A stretch of 26,669 nt of DNA from Nostoc sp. CHAB 5834 (GCA_020829485.1 JAIVFU010000089.1:1-26669); one strand, 5' to 3'; positions 6,981 through 14,978 are shown, counted from the stretch's first letter. The notes: generated by a model from the sequence alone, not told the origin. Translations and numbers: made by a program.

Positions 6981-8102
6981 ATGGTAGAACAAAATAATGA
7001 TGAAGCCGTCCAAAAGCATCTACCTTTAGAGGTAAAGCGGCGACATTTTTTAAAAGGAATAGGCTTTATCGGTGCAGGTGGAGGGGCAATTTTTGCTGAC
7101 CACATTCTCAATGCCAATCCCGAAGTAGAAGCGGCAGAGGTTCCAGCGTTATCTACAACTCCAACGAACAGCACAAATAGTGGTGAAATTCCTCTTCGCC
7201 CACTGGGAAAAACAGGGGTTAAAGTGTCAGCGATCGCACTTGGAGGTGCAACTTTAGGGCAAGCAAAGAGCAAGGAAGAGGCGATTCGCATCACCCACGA
7301 AGCTATTGACAATGGCATCACCTTCATGGACAACGCTTGGGAGTATAACCAGCATCGTAGTGAAGAGTGGATGGGAGAGGCGTTGCAAGGGCGACGAGAC
7401 AAAGCTTTTTTGATGACGAAGGTTTGCACCCACGGACGCGATCGCAAAGTGGCAATGCAGCAACTTGAAGAATCTCTGCGTCGTCTCAAAACCGATCATC
7501 TCGACTTGTGGCAAATTCACGAAGTTGTTTACGACAACGAGCCAGAAAGGATCTTTCGTGCCAATGGAGCAATTGAAGCTCTGGATCAGGCGAAAAAAGA
7601 AGGTAAAGTTAGGTTCGTTGGCTTTACGGGTCACAAAGACCCCGCTATTCATCTAAAAATGCTCTCCTACAATTACCCATTTGATGCGGTGCAATTGCCG
7701 CTTAATTGTTTTGATGCTAGTTTTAGAAGCTTTGAACGACAGGTGTTACCGGAACTGAATAAACGGGGAATTGCTGTACTTGGCATGAAAAGTCTCAGTG
7801 GTACTGGTGATGCAGTAAAAAAAGGTGTCGTGACTCCCCAAGAAGCCATCCGCTATGTCATGAGTTTACCGATCGCTACACTTGTCAGTGGTATTGATTC
7901 TCTGGAAGTACTGCGGCAAAATTTAGCGATCGCCCGTGGTTTTCAACCGATGCAGGCAAAAGAAATGCAAGCGTTGCGCGATCGTTGCGTCCAATATGCA
8001 ACTGATGGGCGTTTTGAACTCTTCAAAACCTCCATGAAGTTTGATGGCGATGAAGGCAGAATTCAACATGGTTTTCCACCTCAAAGCCAAGTGCAAACGT
8101 GA
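6981..8102 (+). CDS. Tat-exported aldo/keto reductase
   Basis: 373 aa from the ATG at 6981; a TTG at 6933 would add 16 unlikely residues. The N-terminus has a twin-arginine signal, KRRHFLKG at 19-26, followed by a hydrophobic GIGFIGAGGGAIFA core, so export folded through the Tat pathway is likely. An aldo/keto reductase barrel starts near 69 (IPLRPLGKTGVKVSAIALGG). The catalytic tetrad is visible: D117 (FMDNAW), Y122 (WEYN), K147 (MTKVCTHG) and H180 (LWQIHE). Family members reduce carbonyls with NAD(P)H, and a Tat route would suit a protein that loads its cofactor in the cytoplasm. The exact substrate is unknown. The stop codon TGA (8100-8102) abuts the 19-unit heptamer array with no spacer. 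Confidence 0.92.
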   Translation: MVEQNNDEAVQKHLPLEVKRRHFLKGIGFIGAGGGAIFADHILNANPEVEAAEVPALSTTPTNSTNSGEIPLRPLGKTGVKVSAIALGGATLGQAKSKEEAIRITHEAIDNGITFMDNAWEYNQHRSEEWMGEALQGRRDKAFLMTKVCTHGRDRKVAMQQLEESLRRLKTDHLDLWQIHEVVYDNEPERIFRANGAIEALDQAKKEGKVRFVGFTGHKDPAIHLKMLSYNYPFDAVQLPLNCFDASFRSFERQVLPELNKRGIAVLGMKSLSGTGDAVKKGVVTPQEAIRYVMSLPIATLVSGIDSLEVLRQNLAIARGFQPMQAKEMQALRDRCVQYATDGRFELFKTSMKFDGDEGRIQHGFPPQSQVQT

Positions 8103-8235
8103 GACGGATGACGGATGACGGATGACGGATGACTGATGACGGATGACTGATGACGGATGACGGATGACGGATGACTGATGACTGATGACTGATGACTGAT
8201 GACGGATGACTGATGACGGATGACGGATGACTGAA
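8103..8235. repeat. STRR, heptamer GACGGAT/GACTGAT, 19 units
   Basis: Nineteen consecutive heptamers differ only at the fourth base (G or T). In order: G G G G T G T G G G T T T T G T G G, then a final GACTGAA. The array starts at the base after the reductase stop codon. A minus-strand open frame across it (7923-8252) is an artefact of the repeat. Confidence 0.95.
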
Positions 8236-8252
8236 AACCCGTCAACAATCAA

Positions 8253-8294
8253 CAGTCAACAGTCAACAGTCAACAGTCAACAGTCAACAGTCAA
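8253..8294. repeat. STRR, heptamer CAGTCAA, six exact units
   Basis: Second array of the same heptamer as 6007-6048, with the same copy number, joined to the GACGGAT array by a 17-base linker that itself contains GTCAACAATCAA. Confidence 0.95.
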
Positions 8295-8362
8295 CAACAT
8301 CGCGTTTATATAGTTTAGACGCGCATCAGCTTATCATTCCATTAAGTAAGGAAACTAAATTT

Positions 8363-8427
8363 ATGCCTTACCCAAGCACGCCCAAGAAATTTTTCGGGCT
8401 GCATTTAACAACGCTCAAGAAGAGTAG
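8363..8427 (+). pseudogene. Relic of a ChaB-family gene (internal deletion and frameshift)
   Basis: ATG CCT TAC at 8363-8371 encodes MPY, the usual ChaB N-terminus. From base 8371, in a different frame, the DNA encodes PKHAQEIFRAAFNNAQEE and then TAG (8425-8427). This matches the ChaB core (E. coli ChaB: PSHAQDIYKEAFNSAWDQY). About 14 codons that normally join these parts are gone and the join is out of frame, so no ChaB protein can be made. A ribosome-binding-like AAGGAA precedes the ATG by about ten bases. As it stands, the ATG would give an unrelated 25-residue peptide. ChaB-like proteins are small stress-associated proteins of uncertain function. The relic lies 57 bp upstream of the GSP17M-like gene. 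Confidence 0.75.
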
Positions 8428-8484
8428 AGTATTGTATTGAGCAGTTTTATTGCTGCACAAAAAAACTTTATTAAGTGAGGTCTT

Positions 8485-9018
8485 ATGAATTACCTTGTTG
8501 CAGTTTTACCAGATCGAATACAAGCCGAAGCAGCCTACTCTGCTCTGGAAAAAGCAGGCTTGCCAACTTCACAAGTCAATATTTTGGGCGATGGTTATTT
8601 AAGCGCTGATGAATTTGGACTAATTGATCCCGACAAGCAAGCCCGGAAACAATCAAATCGGCTCTTTGGGGGGCTTGTAATTTTTGGATTTGTTGCAGGT
8701 TATGCCTTCAACCATTTCACAGAAGTTGAAATATTTCCCCAGTTTGCTCGATTTGGTAATGAATTTCTTGCTGGGATCTTAGGAGGTATAGGCGGTGCTT
8801 TGGGCGCTGGTTTAATCGGTCGAAGTGTCGGTTTAACAGCTAGTAGTGGCGATGCTTTACCTTATCGTAACCGTCTGAATGCTGGCAAATACTTAATTGC
8901 AGTTACCGGAAATGAGGATTTGATACGCGAAGCTACACGCGTACTGCGTCAATTTGAACCAGAAAATATTCAAGGCTATACAGATTATTCACAAAAGAGC
9001 AAACTTGTGGGAAATTAA
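8485..9018 (+). CDS. Membrane protein with GSP17M-like N-terminal domain
   Basis: 177 aa. The N-terminal 40 residues (YLVAVLPDRIQAEAAYSALEKAGLPTSQVNILGDG) look like the ferredoxin-like fold of the general stress protein 17M/YflT-type domain. Two Gly-rich membrane segments follow, near 63-78 (LFGGLVIFGFVAGYAF) and 95-112 (AGILGGIGGALGAGLIG). The soluble C-terminus returns to a similar beta-alpha pattern (GKYLIAVTGNEDLIREATRVLRQFEPENIQGY). A GAGG motif six bases before the ATG at 8485 supports the start. The function is unknown; the family name only implies stress association. It follows the chaB relic, which fits a former stress cassette. The stop is followed by a strong palindrome at 9061. 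Confidence 0.75.
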   Translation: MNYLVAVLPDRIQAEAAYSALEKAGLPTSQVNILGDGYLSADEFGLIDPDKQARKQSNRLFGGLVIFGFVAGYAFNHFTEVEIFPQFARFGNEFLAGILGGIGGALGAGLIGRSVGLTASSGDALPYRNRLNAGKYLIAVTGNEDLIREATRVLRQFEPENIQGYTDYSQKSKLVGN

Positions 9019-9060
9019 GTGAAAATTTCTAAAAAACTAATAGACATCTCCAAAAACGAA

Positions 9061-9091
9061 TGTAGAGACGTAGCACTGCTACGTCTCTACA
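9061..9091. terminator. Perfect palindrome between convergent genes, possible bidirectional terminator
   Basis: TGTAGAGACGTAGCA and TGCTACGTCTCTACA are perfect 15-bp arms around a single C. It sits between the ends of the plus-strand gene (9018) and the minus-strand gene (9132). No T-run follows, and similar GTAGAGACGTnnnnnACGTCTCTAC palindromes are dispersed in cyanobacterial genomes, so a terminator role is inferred from position. Confidence 0.55.
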
Positions 9092-9131
9092 AGAGTTCTG
9101 GTTAATGCATATTTAATTTTCACTCCTATGT

Positions 9132-9899
9132 CTAATCTACATCGGGTTCAACGCCGAGCGATCGCAATTGTGCAATCAACCGTTCAGCCCGTTGTCTTTC
9201 TTGTTCAGCCCTTTGACTTTCTTGTTCAGCCCGTTGACTTTCTTGTTCTGTAGAAGTCAATACCCAGCAGCCTGTCCAATCATACCAGCGTAACCAGGGC
9301 TGTTCTACATCTTGATAGCGTCCATGCCAGACACCCAAGCCTAATTCTAGTTCTGGTATCCAGAAGCGTGATTCTGACAGTGTTATCTCAGCATAACGAC
9401 CACCGTCTAACTTAAATACCCTTAACTCAAATTTATAGCGATCAAATACTACATAATAAGGAACACGCAAAATCTGCTCATATACTTCCCATTTTCCTGG
9501 TGGTTGCTTGATATCCCGCAATGTCTGCCCCAAGTCTTCCTTTTCAGTACCAGGAGACAGCAATTCAACCACAATAAAAGGATAAACTCCCTCTTGCCAA
9601 ACGACATAACTTAAGCGTAAATCCCGTTGTTCGTAGAGACGGGAAACACCTAAAACGGCAAACCAATCTGGTTGCTTATACCACAGTGGATGACGCGGGT
9701 CATAATAAAGATTCAGATCGCTAGCAACAAATATCTCGTCGCTTGGATAATTCGGGGGACGAAAGGTTTCGTCTAACAGACGAGGTTGCAATAAATGAAA
9801 CTGATCGGGCAAACCAGACTCCTGGGGATCTTCACTGGGAAGATCATACATGGTTGGCAATACATCTTTTGGCGATCGCGGCGGGTCAGTTTGATACAT
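9132..9899 (-). CDS. Uma2-family (DUF820) PD-(D/E)XK nuclease-like protein
   Basis: 255 aa from the ATG at 9899 (or 9902); an upstream in-frame ATG at 9947 is less likely because family members start close to a short Asp/Pro-rich N-terminus. Motifs of the Uma2 fold are clear: PDWFAVLGV, then the catalytic-core strand PFIVVELLSPGTEKEDLG with E and an acidic/Ser context, and KWEVYEQILRVPYYVVFDR. The C-terminus is a short coiled coil of three near-identical heptapeptides (EQESQRA, EQESQRA, EQERQRA), encoded by a 21-bp tandem repeat at about 9186-9248, ending AERLIAQLRSLGVEPDVD as in many cyanobacterial homologues. These genes are highly multiplied in filamentous cyanobacteria; the biochemical role is not established despite the endonuclease label. 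Confidence 0.88.
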   Translation of the reverse strand: MYQTDPPRSPKDVLPTMYDLPSEDPQESGLPDQFHLLQPRLLDETFRPPNYPSDEIFVASDLNLYYDPRHPLWYKQPDWFAVLGVSRLYEQRDLRLSYVVWQEGVYPFIVVELLSPGTEKEDLGQTLRDIKQPPGKWEVYEQILRVPYYVVFDRYKFELRVFKLDGGRYAEITLSESRFWIPELELGLGVWHGRYQDVEQPWLRWYDWTGCWVLTSTEQESQRAEQESQRAEQERQRAERLIAQLRSLGVEPDVD

Positions 9900-9962
9900 C
9901 ATAAAGCTAGTCCTGATGATGAAACTCTCAGTTCTATTATGATTCAATTGTTTTTTAGTAAC

Positions 9963-10838
9963 TCAACACCTTGCAGAACGAGGCAACATAAATTTTTCGC
10001 CCTCGGCTGCAAATTTACCACGAACCATCAGCACAGTTTCATCAAATGCATGGACGAATGCTTGCACATCTTTGACATCGAGAAGTTCTGGACTAAAGTA
10101 AATCACTACTTCTTCAATAGGTTGAGGTATCTTAGCAAGAATTTCTTTCAAAGGGCATATCTGCGTTGTAACTAGATCAAAAAGATGAAGTCGGGTATCT
10201 TCTATCTCCATGCAGGCGATTAAATCTAAATCTTCTGCATAGTATAAGGTACGACTTCCTTCATTGACACAGAACACAGGTTTTTCCTTAACTACGCCAA
10301 CTATATTAGAGACAGGGGCGCGTGTTTCCAAAAGTCTGTGTAACAATGTGTAATCTTTAGTATCTGTAAAATCCAGTGTTCTGAAGCTATCAGTGCTACC
10401 TGTGAAGTTACACTTAACTTTGAAGATGTGTTCTTTGACAACACGAAAGCCAAAAGGTAGGTAAAACTCTGGTTGTGGTGTAGTTAGTACTAAGGTTTCA
10501 TAAATGCGATCGCAATATCCTAGCACTTCCTCCATCACTTCACGGTAATATCCTCTCCTACGAAATTCTGCACGGGTAGCTACTCCATGAACTCCTCCGA
10601 CAGTGAGCTTTTGTCCCATAATTTGCATGGGAATTTCTAACACTCCCACATGGGTAATAGCGATATCATCATGAAAGCGAATAAACGGAGTTGAAGCTGT
10701 TTCCCAGGATGCACCTAGTTTTCTTGCACATTCTGCTAAACTGCTGAGTCCGGGAAATGTGGCTTCCATTAAGTCAAAAAGTTTATCGCTTATGCTGGGT
10801 TCAGCAGAGAATGACTGTTTGAAACGATACTGGTTCAT
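9963..10838 (-). CDS. GNAT-family N-acetyltransferase
   Basis: 291 aa. The acetyl-CoA-binding motif A is clear at residues 86-102 (VATRAEFRRRGYYREVM, the R-R-x-G-Y pattern), preceded by the strand VGVLEIPMQIMGQKLTVGGVHG and followed by the motif B region ETLVLTTPQPEFYLPFGF. The C-terminal half (about 150-291) is longer than a minimal GNAT domain, with a mixed alpha/beta pattern recalling two-domain GNATs of the Eis type, but no second catalytic motif is visible. Substrate unknown. It is divergent from uridine phosphorylase (163 bp apart), and its stop lies 63 bp upstream of the Uma2-like gene on the same strand. Confidence 0.85.
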   Translation of the reverse strand: MNQYRFKQSFSAEPSISDKLFDLMEATFPGLSSLAECARKLGASWETASTPFIRFHDDIAITHVGVLEIPMQIMGQKLTVGGVHGVATRAEFRRRGYYREVMEEVLGYCDRIYETLVLTTPQPEFYLPFGFRVVKEHIFKVKCNFTGSTDSFRTLDFTDTKDYTLLHRLLETRAPVSNIVGVVKEKPVFCVNEGSRTLYYAEDLDLIACMEIEDTRLHLFDLVTTQICPLKEILAKIPQPIEEVVIYFSPELLDVKDVQAFVHAFDETVLMVRGKFAAEGEKFMLPRSARC

Positions 10839-11001
10839 AGCTCAAGTATTACTATCAGTGACAGTTTATATTACAAAAGTAATTCCATCAAATCCAAAAA
10901 AAGCGAAATTAGATTAGTTTTTAACCTCACCCCATATTTGGTATTTATTGTCAATGCGTAAGTCCTAGTATTGTGTTAGGACGATCGCTAATCTCAACTC
11001 T

Positions 11002-11775
11002 ATGACTGGTAAACGCTTTTATCACATTGGCTTTGGACAAGACGATTTAGGTTCATCGCCTCCCAGCATTGCCTTATTATCTGGCGATCCAGAGCGATCG
11101 CGTCTAATCGCCCAAACTTATTTACAAGATGTGCGCGTGTTGTCAGAAAATCGCGGACTCAATAGCTATGTAGGATACTTACAAAATGGTCGCACCATCT
11201 TATCAGCTACAAGTGGTATGGGTGCGCCTTCATTAAGTATTGTTGTCAACGAGTTGATACAAGTAGGAATCCGGCAAATTATTCGCATTGGAACTTGCGG
11301 ATCAATTCAATCTTATATACCAGTCGGTAGCGTTGTTATTAGCAGTGCAGCATTATGTCGCCAAGGTGCAGCAAATGATATTGCACCTGTGGAATATCCA
11401 GCCGCAGCCGATCCTTTTCTCACAGTCGCTTTAGTTAAAGCCGCACGAGAATTAAAGGTTGAACATTACATAGGAATTACGGCATCAGTTGATACTTTTT
11501 ACGAAGGACAAGAACGCACTGATTCAGCGAATCCAAATTTAATGCGATCGCTGCATGGTATTACAGAAGAATATCGGCGATTAAATATCTTTAATTATGA
11601 GATGGAATGCGGCACATTATTCAAAATGGCAGGAGTGTATAATTTTGCTGCTGCTGCTGTTTGTGGTGTAGTTGCTGGGCGTACTGTTAGTGAAAATATC
11701 ATTTTAGAACAAAAGGATATTGCTGTTACAAATGCGATCGCAACTGCTGTACATGCAGCAGAAACCCTTGAATAA
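11002..11775 (+). CDS. udp: Uridine phosphorylase
   Basis: 257 aa, the usual size of an NP-I family hexameric nucleoside phosphorylase, and closely parallel to E. coli Udp along its length. Phosphate-site sequences: GDPERS (28-33, with R32) and IRIGTCGSI (94-102, with R95 and T98). Nucleoside-site sequence: NYEMECGTLF (198-207), where E. coli has NYEMESATL. DTFYEGQERTD corresponds to DTFYPGQERYD of Udp. The enzyme splits uridine to uracil and ribose-1-phosphate in the cytoplasm, for pyrimidine salvage. Other pyrimidine-nucleoside specificity cannot be excluded. No operon partner is visible; the gene is flanked by a divergent GNAT gene and a 387-bp AT-rich spacer. Confidence 0.9.
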   Translation: MTGKRFYHIGFGQDDLGSSPPSIALLSGDPERSRLIAQTYLQDVRVLSENRGLNSYVGYLQNGRTILSATSGMGAPSLSIVVNELIQVGIRQIIRIGTCGSIQSYIPVGSVVISSAALCRQGAANDIAPVEYPAAADPFLTVALVKAARELKVEHYIGITASVDTFYEGQERTDSANPNLMRSLHGITEEYRRLNIFNYEMECGTLFKMAGVYNFAAAAVCGVVAGRTVSENIILEQKDIAVTNAIATAVHAAETLE

Positions 11776-12162
11776 TCACAAATGTATCTTATTTAACTTC
11801 TTAGTCTGCTATATTTAATATGCTCTTAGTAGTTTTATCATGTCTTTACTTAATCTTTAATTTATCAATCAGTAATTATAGATAATATATATTGAGCTAA
11901 ATGCAATTTAATCTTCTGGAAACATTTAAATAAACAGTAAAGTAAAAAACATCAATAAATAACTTAAAAATACAAAATCTGTGTAATTAATCTAGACGAT
12001 AATTGTAACAAAAACAACGCCAATTATGTTACTTGTTGTTGTATAAAGTTTTAAAAAATTAGCTTTTAATCTTAAACAGATAGATTTACAGTACCAATTA
12101 TTGCAGCGATTATGATAAGTTAAGCTATTAAAAAAACTCAGCGAAATTGGAGAAAATATAAC
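11776..12162. other. AT-rich intergenic region, nothing recognised
   Basis: 387 bases of strongly AT-rich sequence with no reading frame, palindrome or STRR that I can support. A promoter for the retropepsin-like gene is expected in its right half, but no clear -10/-35 pair stands out. A GGAG motif (about 12150) precedes the ATG at 12163. Confidence 0.4.
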
Positions 12163-12723
12163 ATGAAGAATGCTTCGAGGCGTTGGATTACAACCGTTAA
12201 CCTAGCTGCAATCGGACTAATGCCGACGCTGATATTTTTAGCATTCTCTCATCGAGCAACAGCAGACGATCCAGGAGCATGTTACATGATAACCTCCTCT
12301 GGTAAAACCATTAGATTGGGAAGGCTTTGTAGCAATATACCTGTAGCTTCAGACAAAAGAGTTTTTCGAGTCTCAATCAAACGCCGCTTTGGTGGAACTC
12401 CTGTAATTGATGTCACCTTCAACAACAAAAAAACCTTTGAAATGATTGTAGATACAGGTTCTAGTGAAACTATTATCACTCAAGGGATGGCGAATACACT
12501 TGAACTCCAGCCTACAGGGACAATGCAAGCCCAAATTGCCGATGGTAGCCAAGTAGAATTTCCAACCAGTAAGGTAAAATCTATTGCAGTAGGCGGAGTA
12601 ACAGCCAATAATCTTCGGGTAGCGATCGCACCAAAAGCAAGCATCGGTTTACTAGGCCATGATTTCTTTGGCAGCTATGATATCAAGATTCTGGAAAAAG
12701 AGGTGGAATTTCATCACCGCTAA
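12163..12723 (+). CDS. Exported retropepsin-like aspartic protease
   Basis: 186 aa. The N-terminus has a basic start (MKNASRRW) and a hydrophobic stretch (about 12-30), so it is secreted or membrane-anchored. The retropepsin-like domain contains the catalytic DTGSS motif at 97-101 in a typical strand-loop context (TFEMIVDTGSSETIITQGMANTL), the flap region ADGSQVEFP, and the second signature LLGHDFFG at 163-170. It has one DTG only, as expected for single-domain proteases that dimerise. A Cys-containing segment (ACYMITSSGKTIRLGRLCS) precedes the domain. The family is widespread in bacteria but substrates are largely unknown. A GGAG motif lies before the start. It is probably a single gene; the AhpD-like gene begins 73 bp after it. 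Confidence 0.88.
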   Translation: MKNASRRWITTVNLAAIGLMPTLIFLAFSHRATADDPGACYMITSSGKTIRLGRLCSNIPVASDKRVFRVSIKRRFGGTPVIDVTFNNKKTFEMIVDTGSSETIITQGMANTLELQPTGTMQAQIADGSQVEFPTSKVKSIAVGGVTANNLRVAIAPKASIGLLGHDFFGSYDIKILEKEVEFHHR

Positions 12724-12796
12724 TATTCGCAGATAAAAACGTAGTATCCTACATTTTGGTATCTATAAAAGGACGGGGTTTCTACCCAAATTTTCG

Positions 12797-13189
12797 ATGA
12801 CTAAGCTGATTGAATACGAAGAAGCCAGCGACGAAGTTCGGGCAGTATATGACGACATCCGCGCTACACGCCAGAATGACTATATCAATAACTTTTGGAA
12901 AGCGATAGCCAATCATCCCCCTACCTTGCAACGAACTTGGCAAGCAGTGAAGGAAGTGATGACTAGCCCCAGTGAGATTGATCCACTAATGCGCGAACTA
13001 ATTTACATCGCCGTGAGTGCAACAAATGGCTGTGAGTATTGCATCGCCTCGCACACAGCAGGGGCGCGGGCCAAGGGAATGAATGATACCATGTTCGGGG
13101 AACTAATGGCGATCGCAGCCACTGCCAACATGACCAATCGCCTCGCCAACGGCTATCAAATTCCGGTAGACGAGAGATTTAAGACGTAG
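12797..13189 (+). CDS. Carboxymuconolactone decarboxylase/AhpD-like protein
   Basis: 130 aa, all-alpha. The AhpD-type active-site pattern E-x(11)-C-x-x-C-x-x-x-H is present: E67, C79, C82 and H86 in MRELIYIAVSATNGCEYCIASHTAGA. In AhpD this thiol pair takes part in peroxide reduction; most family members with CxxC are inferred to be peroxidase or disulfide-exchange proteins. The name carboxymuconolactone decarboxylase is a family label only. The start ATG at 12797 follows the retropepsin-like gene by 73 bp on the same strand. A MITE-like element starts about 20 bp past the stop, so the downstream alpha/beta hydrolase may once have been closer. Confidence 0.88.
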   Translation: MTKLIEYEEASDEVRAVYDDIRATRQNDYINNFWKAIANHPPTLQRTWQAVKEVMTSPSEIDPLMRELIYIAVSATNGCEYCIASHTAGARAKGMNDTMFGELMAIAATANMTNRLANGYQIPVDERFKT

Positions 13190-13207
13190 GAGTGTAGCCT
13201 TTTCCAT

Positions 13208-13411
13208 GCGTGTCAACTTAAGCTAAAATGCATGTCCGACAGGCGTTTTACCCCCCTTAATCCCCCCGATGTATTGGGGGGAAAAAGAAATCCAGTTCCC
13301 TCCCCAATACATACGGGGAGGGTTAGGGTGGGGTGACGCGTTGAGTAATACTAAGCGAGAGAACTGAATATCACGTCTCGACAAGGGTTTCACGTTAACT
13401 TGACACCAATG
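13208..13411. mobile_element. MITE-like element of the GGTGTCAAC family (copy B)
   Basis: Left end GTGTCAACTTAAGC (13210-13223) and reverse complement of right end GTGTCAAGTTAACG (13393-13406) match at 11 of 14 positions. The right 87 bases are shared with copy A at 124-210. The interior has CCCCCCGATGTATTGGGGGG-type GC-rich palindromic sequence and GGTTAGGGTGGGGT. No transposase is encoded. The element fills almost the whole space between the AhpD-like gene and the alpha/beta hydrolase gene (ATG at 13448), so it may supply or disrupt promoter sequence for the latter. Confidence 0.65.
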
Positions 13412-13447
13412 AGCCTTGTCCATCCCTGCTTAAAAGAATTATTCACT

Positions 13448-14260
13448 ATGCCCAAAGTTCAGATTAACGGGATTGATTTGTTCTACGACATTAAGGGAAA
13501 GGGTGAACCTTTGCTATTAATAGCTGGCTTCCTTTGCGATCACGCCTATTGGTCGTTGATTATGCCATCGCTGGTTTCGCAGTATCAAGTCATTCGCTTA
13601 GACAACCGAGGTATGGGGCGAAGTTCTGCTCCCGAAAACCCTTATAGCCTCAAGCAGATGGCTAATGACGTTGCAGCATTGCTCGATCATATTGCGATCG
13701 ATAAGGTGCATTTAGTAGGTCATTCGATGGGTGGTCAAATAGCCCAAGAGTTAGTGTTAGCACATCCTGAAAAGGTAGAAAGTCTGATACTACTTTCGTC
13801 CTTGGCAAAGGGTGATGGATTATTTAACAGTATCATTGAGACTTGGGGCGACCTCTGCAAAAATGTAGACTTGAAACTTTATGAAAAAGTCGTATTACCT
13901 TGGATATTTACAGATAAGTTCTACTCTATTCCTGGGATGATCGAAGGATTAATTGAATTTGCAATCAGATATCCTTTTCCACCTGCGGCTCATTCACTCT
14001 ATCATCACAGCCGAGCCATGCTTGACTTTGACACAACAAACCGCCTACAACAAATTCATTGTCCTACCCTAGTTCTAGTTGGTAAACAAGACATTCTCAC
14101 TCCGCTAAAGTTTTCCCAGCAACTTGCTCAAAGCATTCCCAACGCTGAACTTTTAGTCCTCAACGGTGGGGGTCATGGCTTCTTAATTGAGTCGCCAGAT
14201 GCTGTGGTTTCAGCTATGCTTAACTTCCTGCGGAAGTTGAAGCCAGCTTATACAATGTAA
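13448..14260 (+). CDS. Alpha/beta hydrolase with complete triad
   Basis: 270 aa from the ATG at 13448. A frame open from 13400 would take its first codons from the MITE end, so it is rejected; MPKVQINGIDLFYDIKGKGEP is the normal family N-terminus. Catalytic residues can be placed: nucleophile S93 in GHSMGG (91-96), acid D215 in LVGKQD, and base H243 in NGGGHG. The HG-like loop region LLIAGFLCDHAYW precedes it, and LDNRGMGRSS follows the expected strand. A cap domain spans about 120-195. The substrate (ester, lactone, epoxide or haloalkane) cannot be decided. The gene lies directly behind the MITE-like element and ends before a hairpin at 14285. Confidence 0.88.
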   Translation: MPKVQINGIDLFYDIKGKGEPLLLIAGFLCDHAYWSLIMPSLVSQYQVIRLDNRGMGRSSAPENPYSLKQMANDVAALLDHIAIDKVHLVGHSMGGQIAQELVLAHPEKVESLILLSSLAKGDGLFNSIIETWGDLCKNVDLKLYEKVVLPWIFTDKFYSIPGMIEGLIEFAIRYPFPPAAHSLYHHSRAMLDFDTTNRLQQIHCPTLVLVGKQDILTPLKFSQQLAQSIPNAELLVLNGGGHGFLIESPDAVVSAMLNFLRKLKPAYTM

Positions 14261-14284
14261 GTGAACGTGAATAATTAAAGATTT

Positions 14285-14333
14285 GTAGTAAGGACTTTAG
14301 TTCTGAGAAAATAAGGACTAAAGTCCTTACTAC
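14285..14333. terminator. Long hairpin between convergent genes
   Basis: GTAGTAAGGACTTTAGTTCT pairs with AGGACTAAAGTCCTTACTAC across a nine-base loop (18 of 20 matched). It lies between convergent genes (stops at 14260 and 14568). No T-run follows. The AGGACTAAAGTCCT core is a common dispersed palindrome style in filamentous cyanobacteria, so terminator function is inferred from position. Confidence 0.5.
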
Positions 14334-14567
14334 GAACTTGCTTATCCATCACTTTCAACTTGCCAGACTACTAGTACTCCATCAAGCCAACTTTGCTTGG
14401 CAAATCAGCTTTTTATTTCTCTCTTTTCCTTCTTCCTTTGCGCTCTTTGCGTCCTTCTCCCAAGGGGAGACGCTAACGCGAATGCGGTTCGTTCCTTTAC
14501 CCTTCAAACTTCGTTTGACAGATTACTAGTAAGAAGTTTTGAAAAATAGACAGAATAATTCAAATAC
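14334..14567. other. Intergenic repeat-type sequence
   Basis: Contains CAGACTACTAGTACTCC and TGACAGATTACTAGTA, related to GACAGACTACTAAAT at about 5909, and TTTGCGCTCTTTGCGTCCTT followed by GGGGAGACGCTAACGCGAA. These are dispersed cyanobacterial intergenic motifs. No gene is supported. Confidence 0.45.
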
Positions 14568-14915
14568 TCAGCGACTTTCTAATTTAGCAACTCGCGCCTC
14601 TAATTTGTTGACTTGTTGCTTCAATTCAACCACCAAAGTTGCCAGCCGATCAAACATCGGATCTTGCTGTGATAAATTCCTTCTGGAACCAGTTGACTGG
14701 CGTGGCGTAAGTGTTGTTCTTGGGGATGGAGACTGGCGGCTTCGACCAAGTTGAGACTCTAACTGATTTAATCGTGACTCTACACGATTTAAGTCCGCTT
14801 CCAGGTTATAGATGCGAGACTCTGCTTGCTGGGATGAAGCAGTGTTTCCAAATAATCCACCCCAGAGAATTGTTGCTAAAATCCCGGCAAATATTAGCAC
14901 TTGGATTTTTTTCAT
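14568..14915 (-). CDS. Membrane-anchored coiled-coil protein, function unknown
   Basis: 115 aa. MKKIQVLIFAGILATILWGGLFG is a signal anchor or signal peptide (no lipobox). Two coiled-coil stretches follow: about 32-57 (AESRIYNLEADLNRVESRLNQLESQLG, heptad-spaced Leu) and about 89-115 (RLATLVVELKQQVNKLEARVAKLES), separated by a Ser/Arg/Thr/Pro-rich linker. It is probably periplasmic and self-associating. No enzymatic motif is seen. The gene ends 64 bp before the SDR/CIA30 gene's stop on the same strand; its start is upstream of 14915. I do not recognise a named family. Confidence 0.7.
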   Translation of the reverse strand: MKKIQVLIFAGILATILWGGLFGNTASSQQAESRIYNLEADLNRVESRLNQLESQLGRSRQSPSPRTTLTPRQSTGSRRNLSQQDPMFDRLATLVVELKQQVNKLEARVAKLESR

Positions 14916-14978
14916 AACAGTCTATTTAGACAGGATGTGTTGGGATCGCTACAGAGTATAAGTCTGTAGTCACTTCAC

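Noticed and set aside
6968..7652. Minus-strand frames opposite the aldo/keto reductase
   Set aside because: Shadows of a well-supported gene with full catalytic tetrad.
7923..8252. Minus-strand open frame of 109 codons
   Set aside because: Its N-terminal part is the translation of heptamer repeats and the rest is antisense to the aldo/keto reductase.
13400..13447. Longer N-terminus for the alpha/beta hydrolase
   Set aside because: These codons come from the MITE-like element and precede the normal family N-terminus at 13448.
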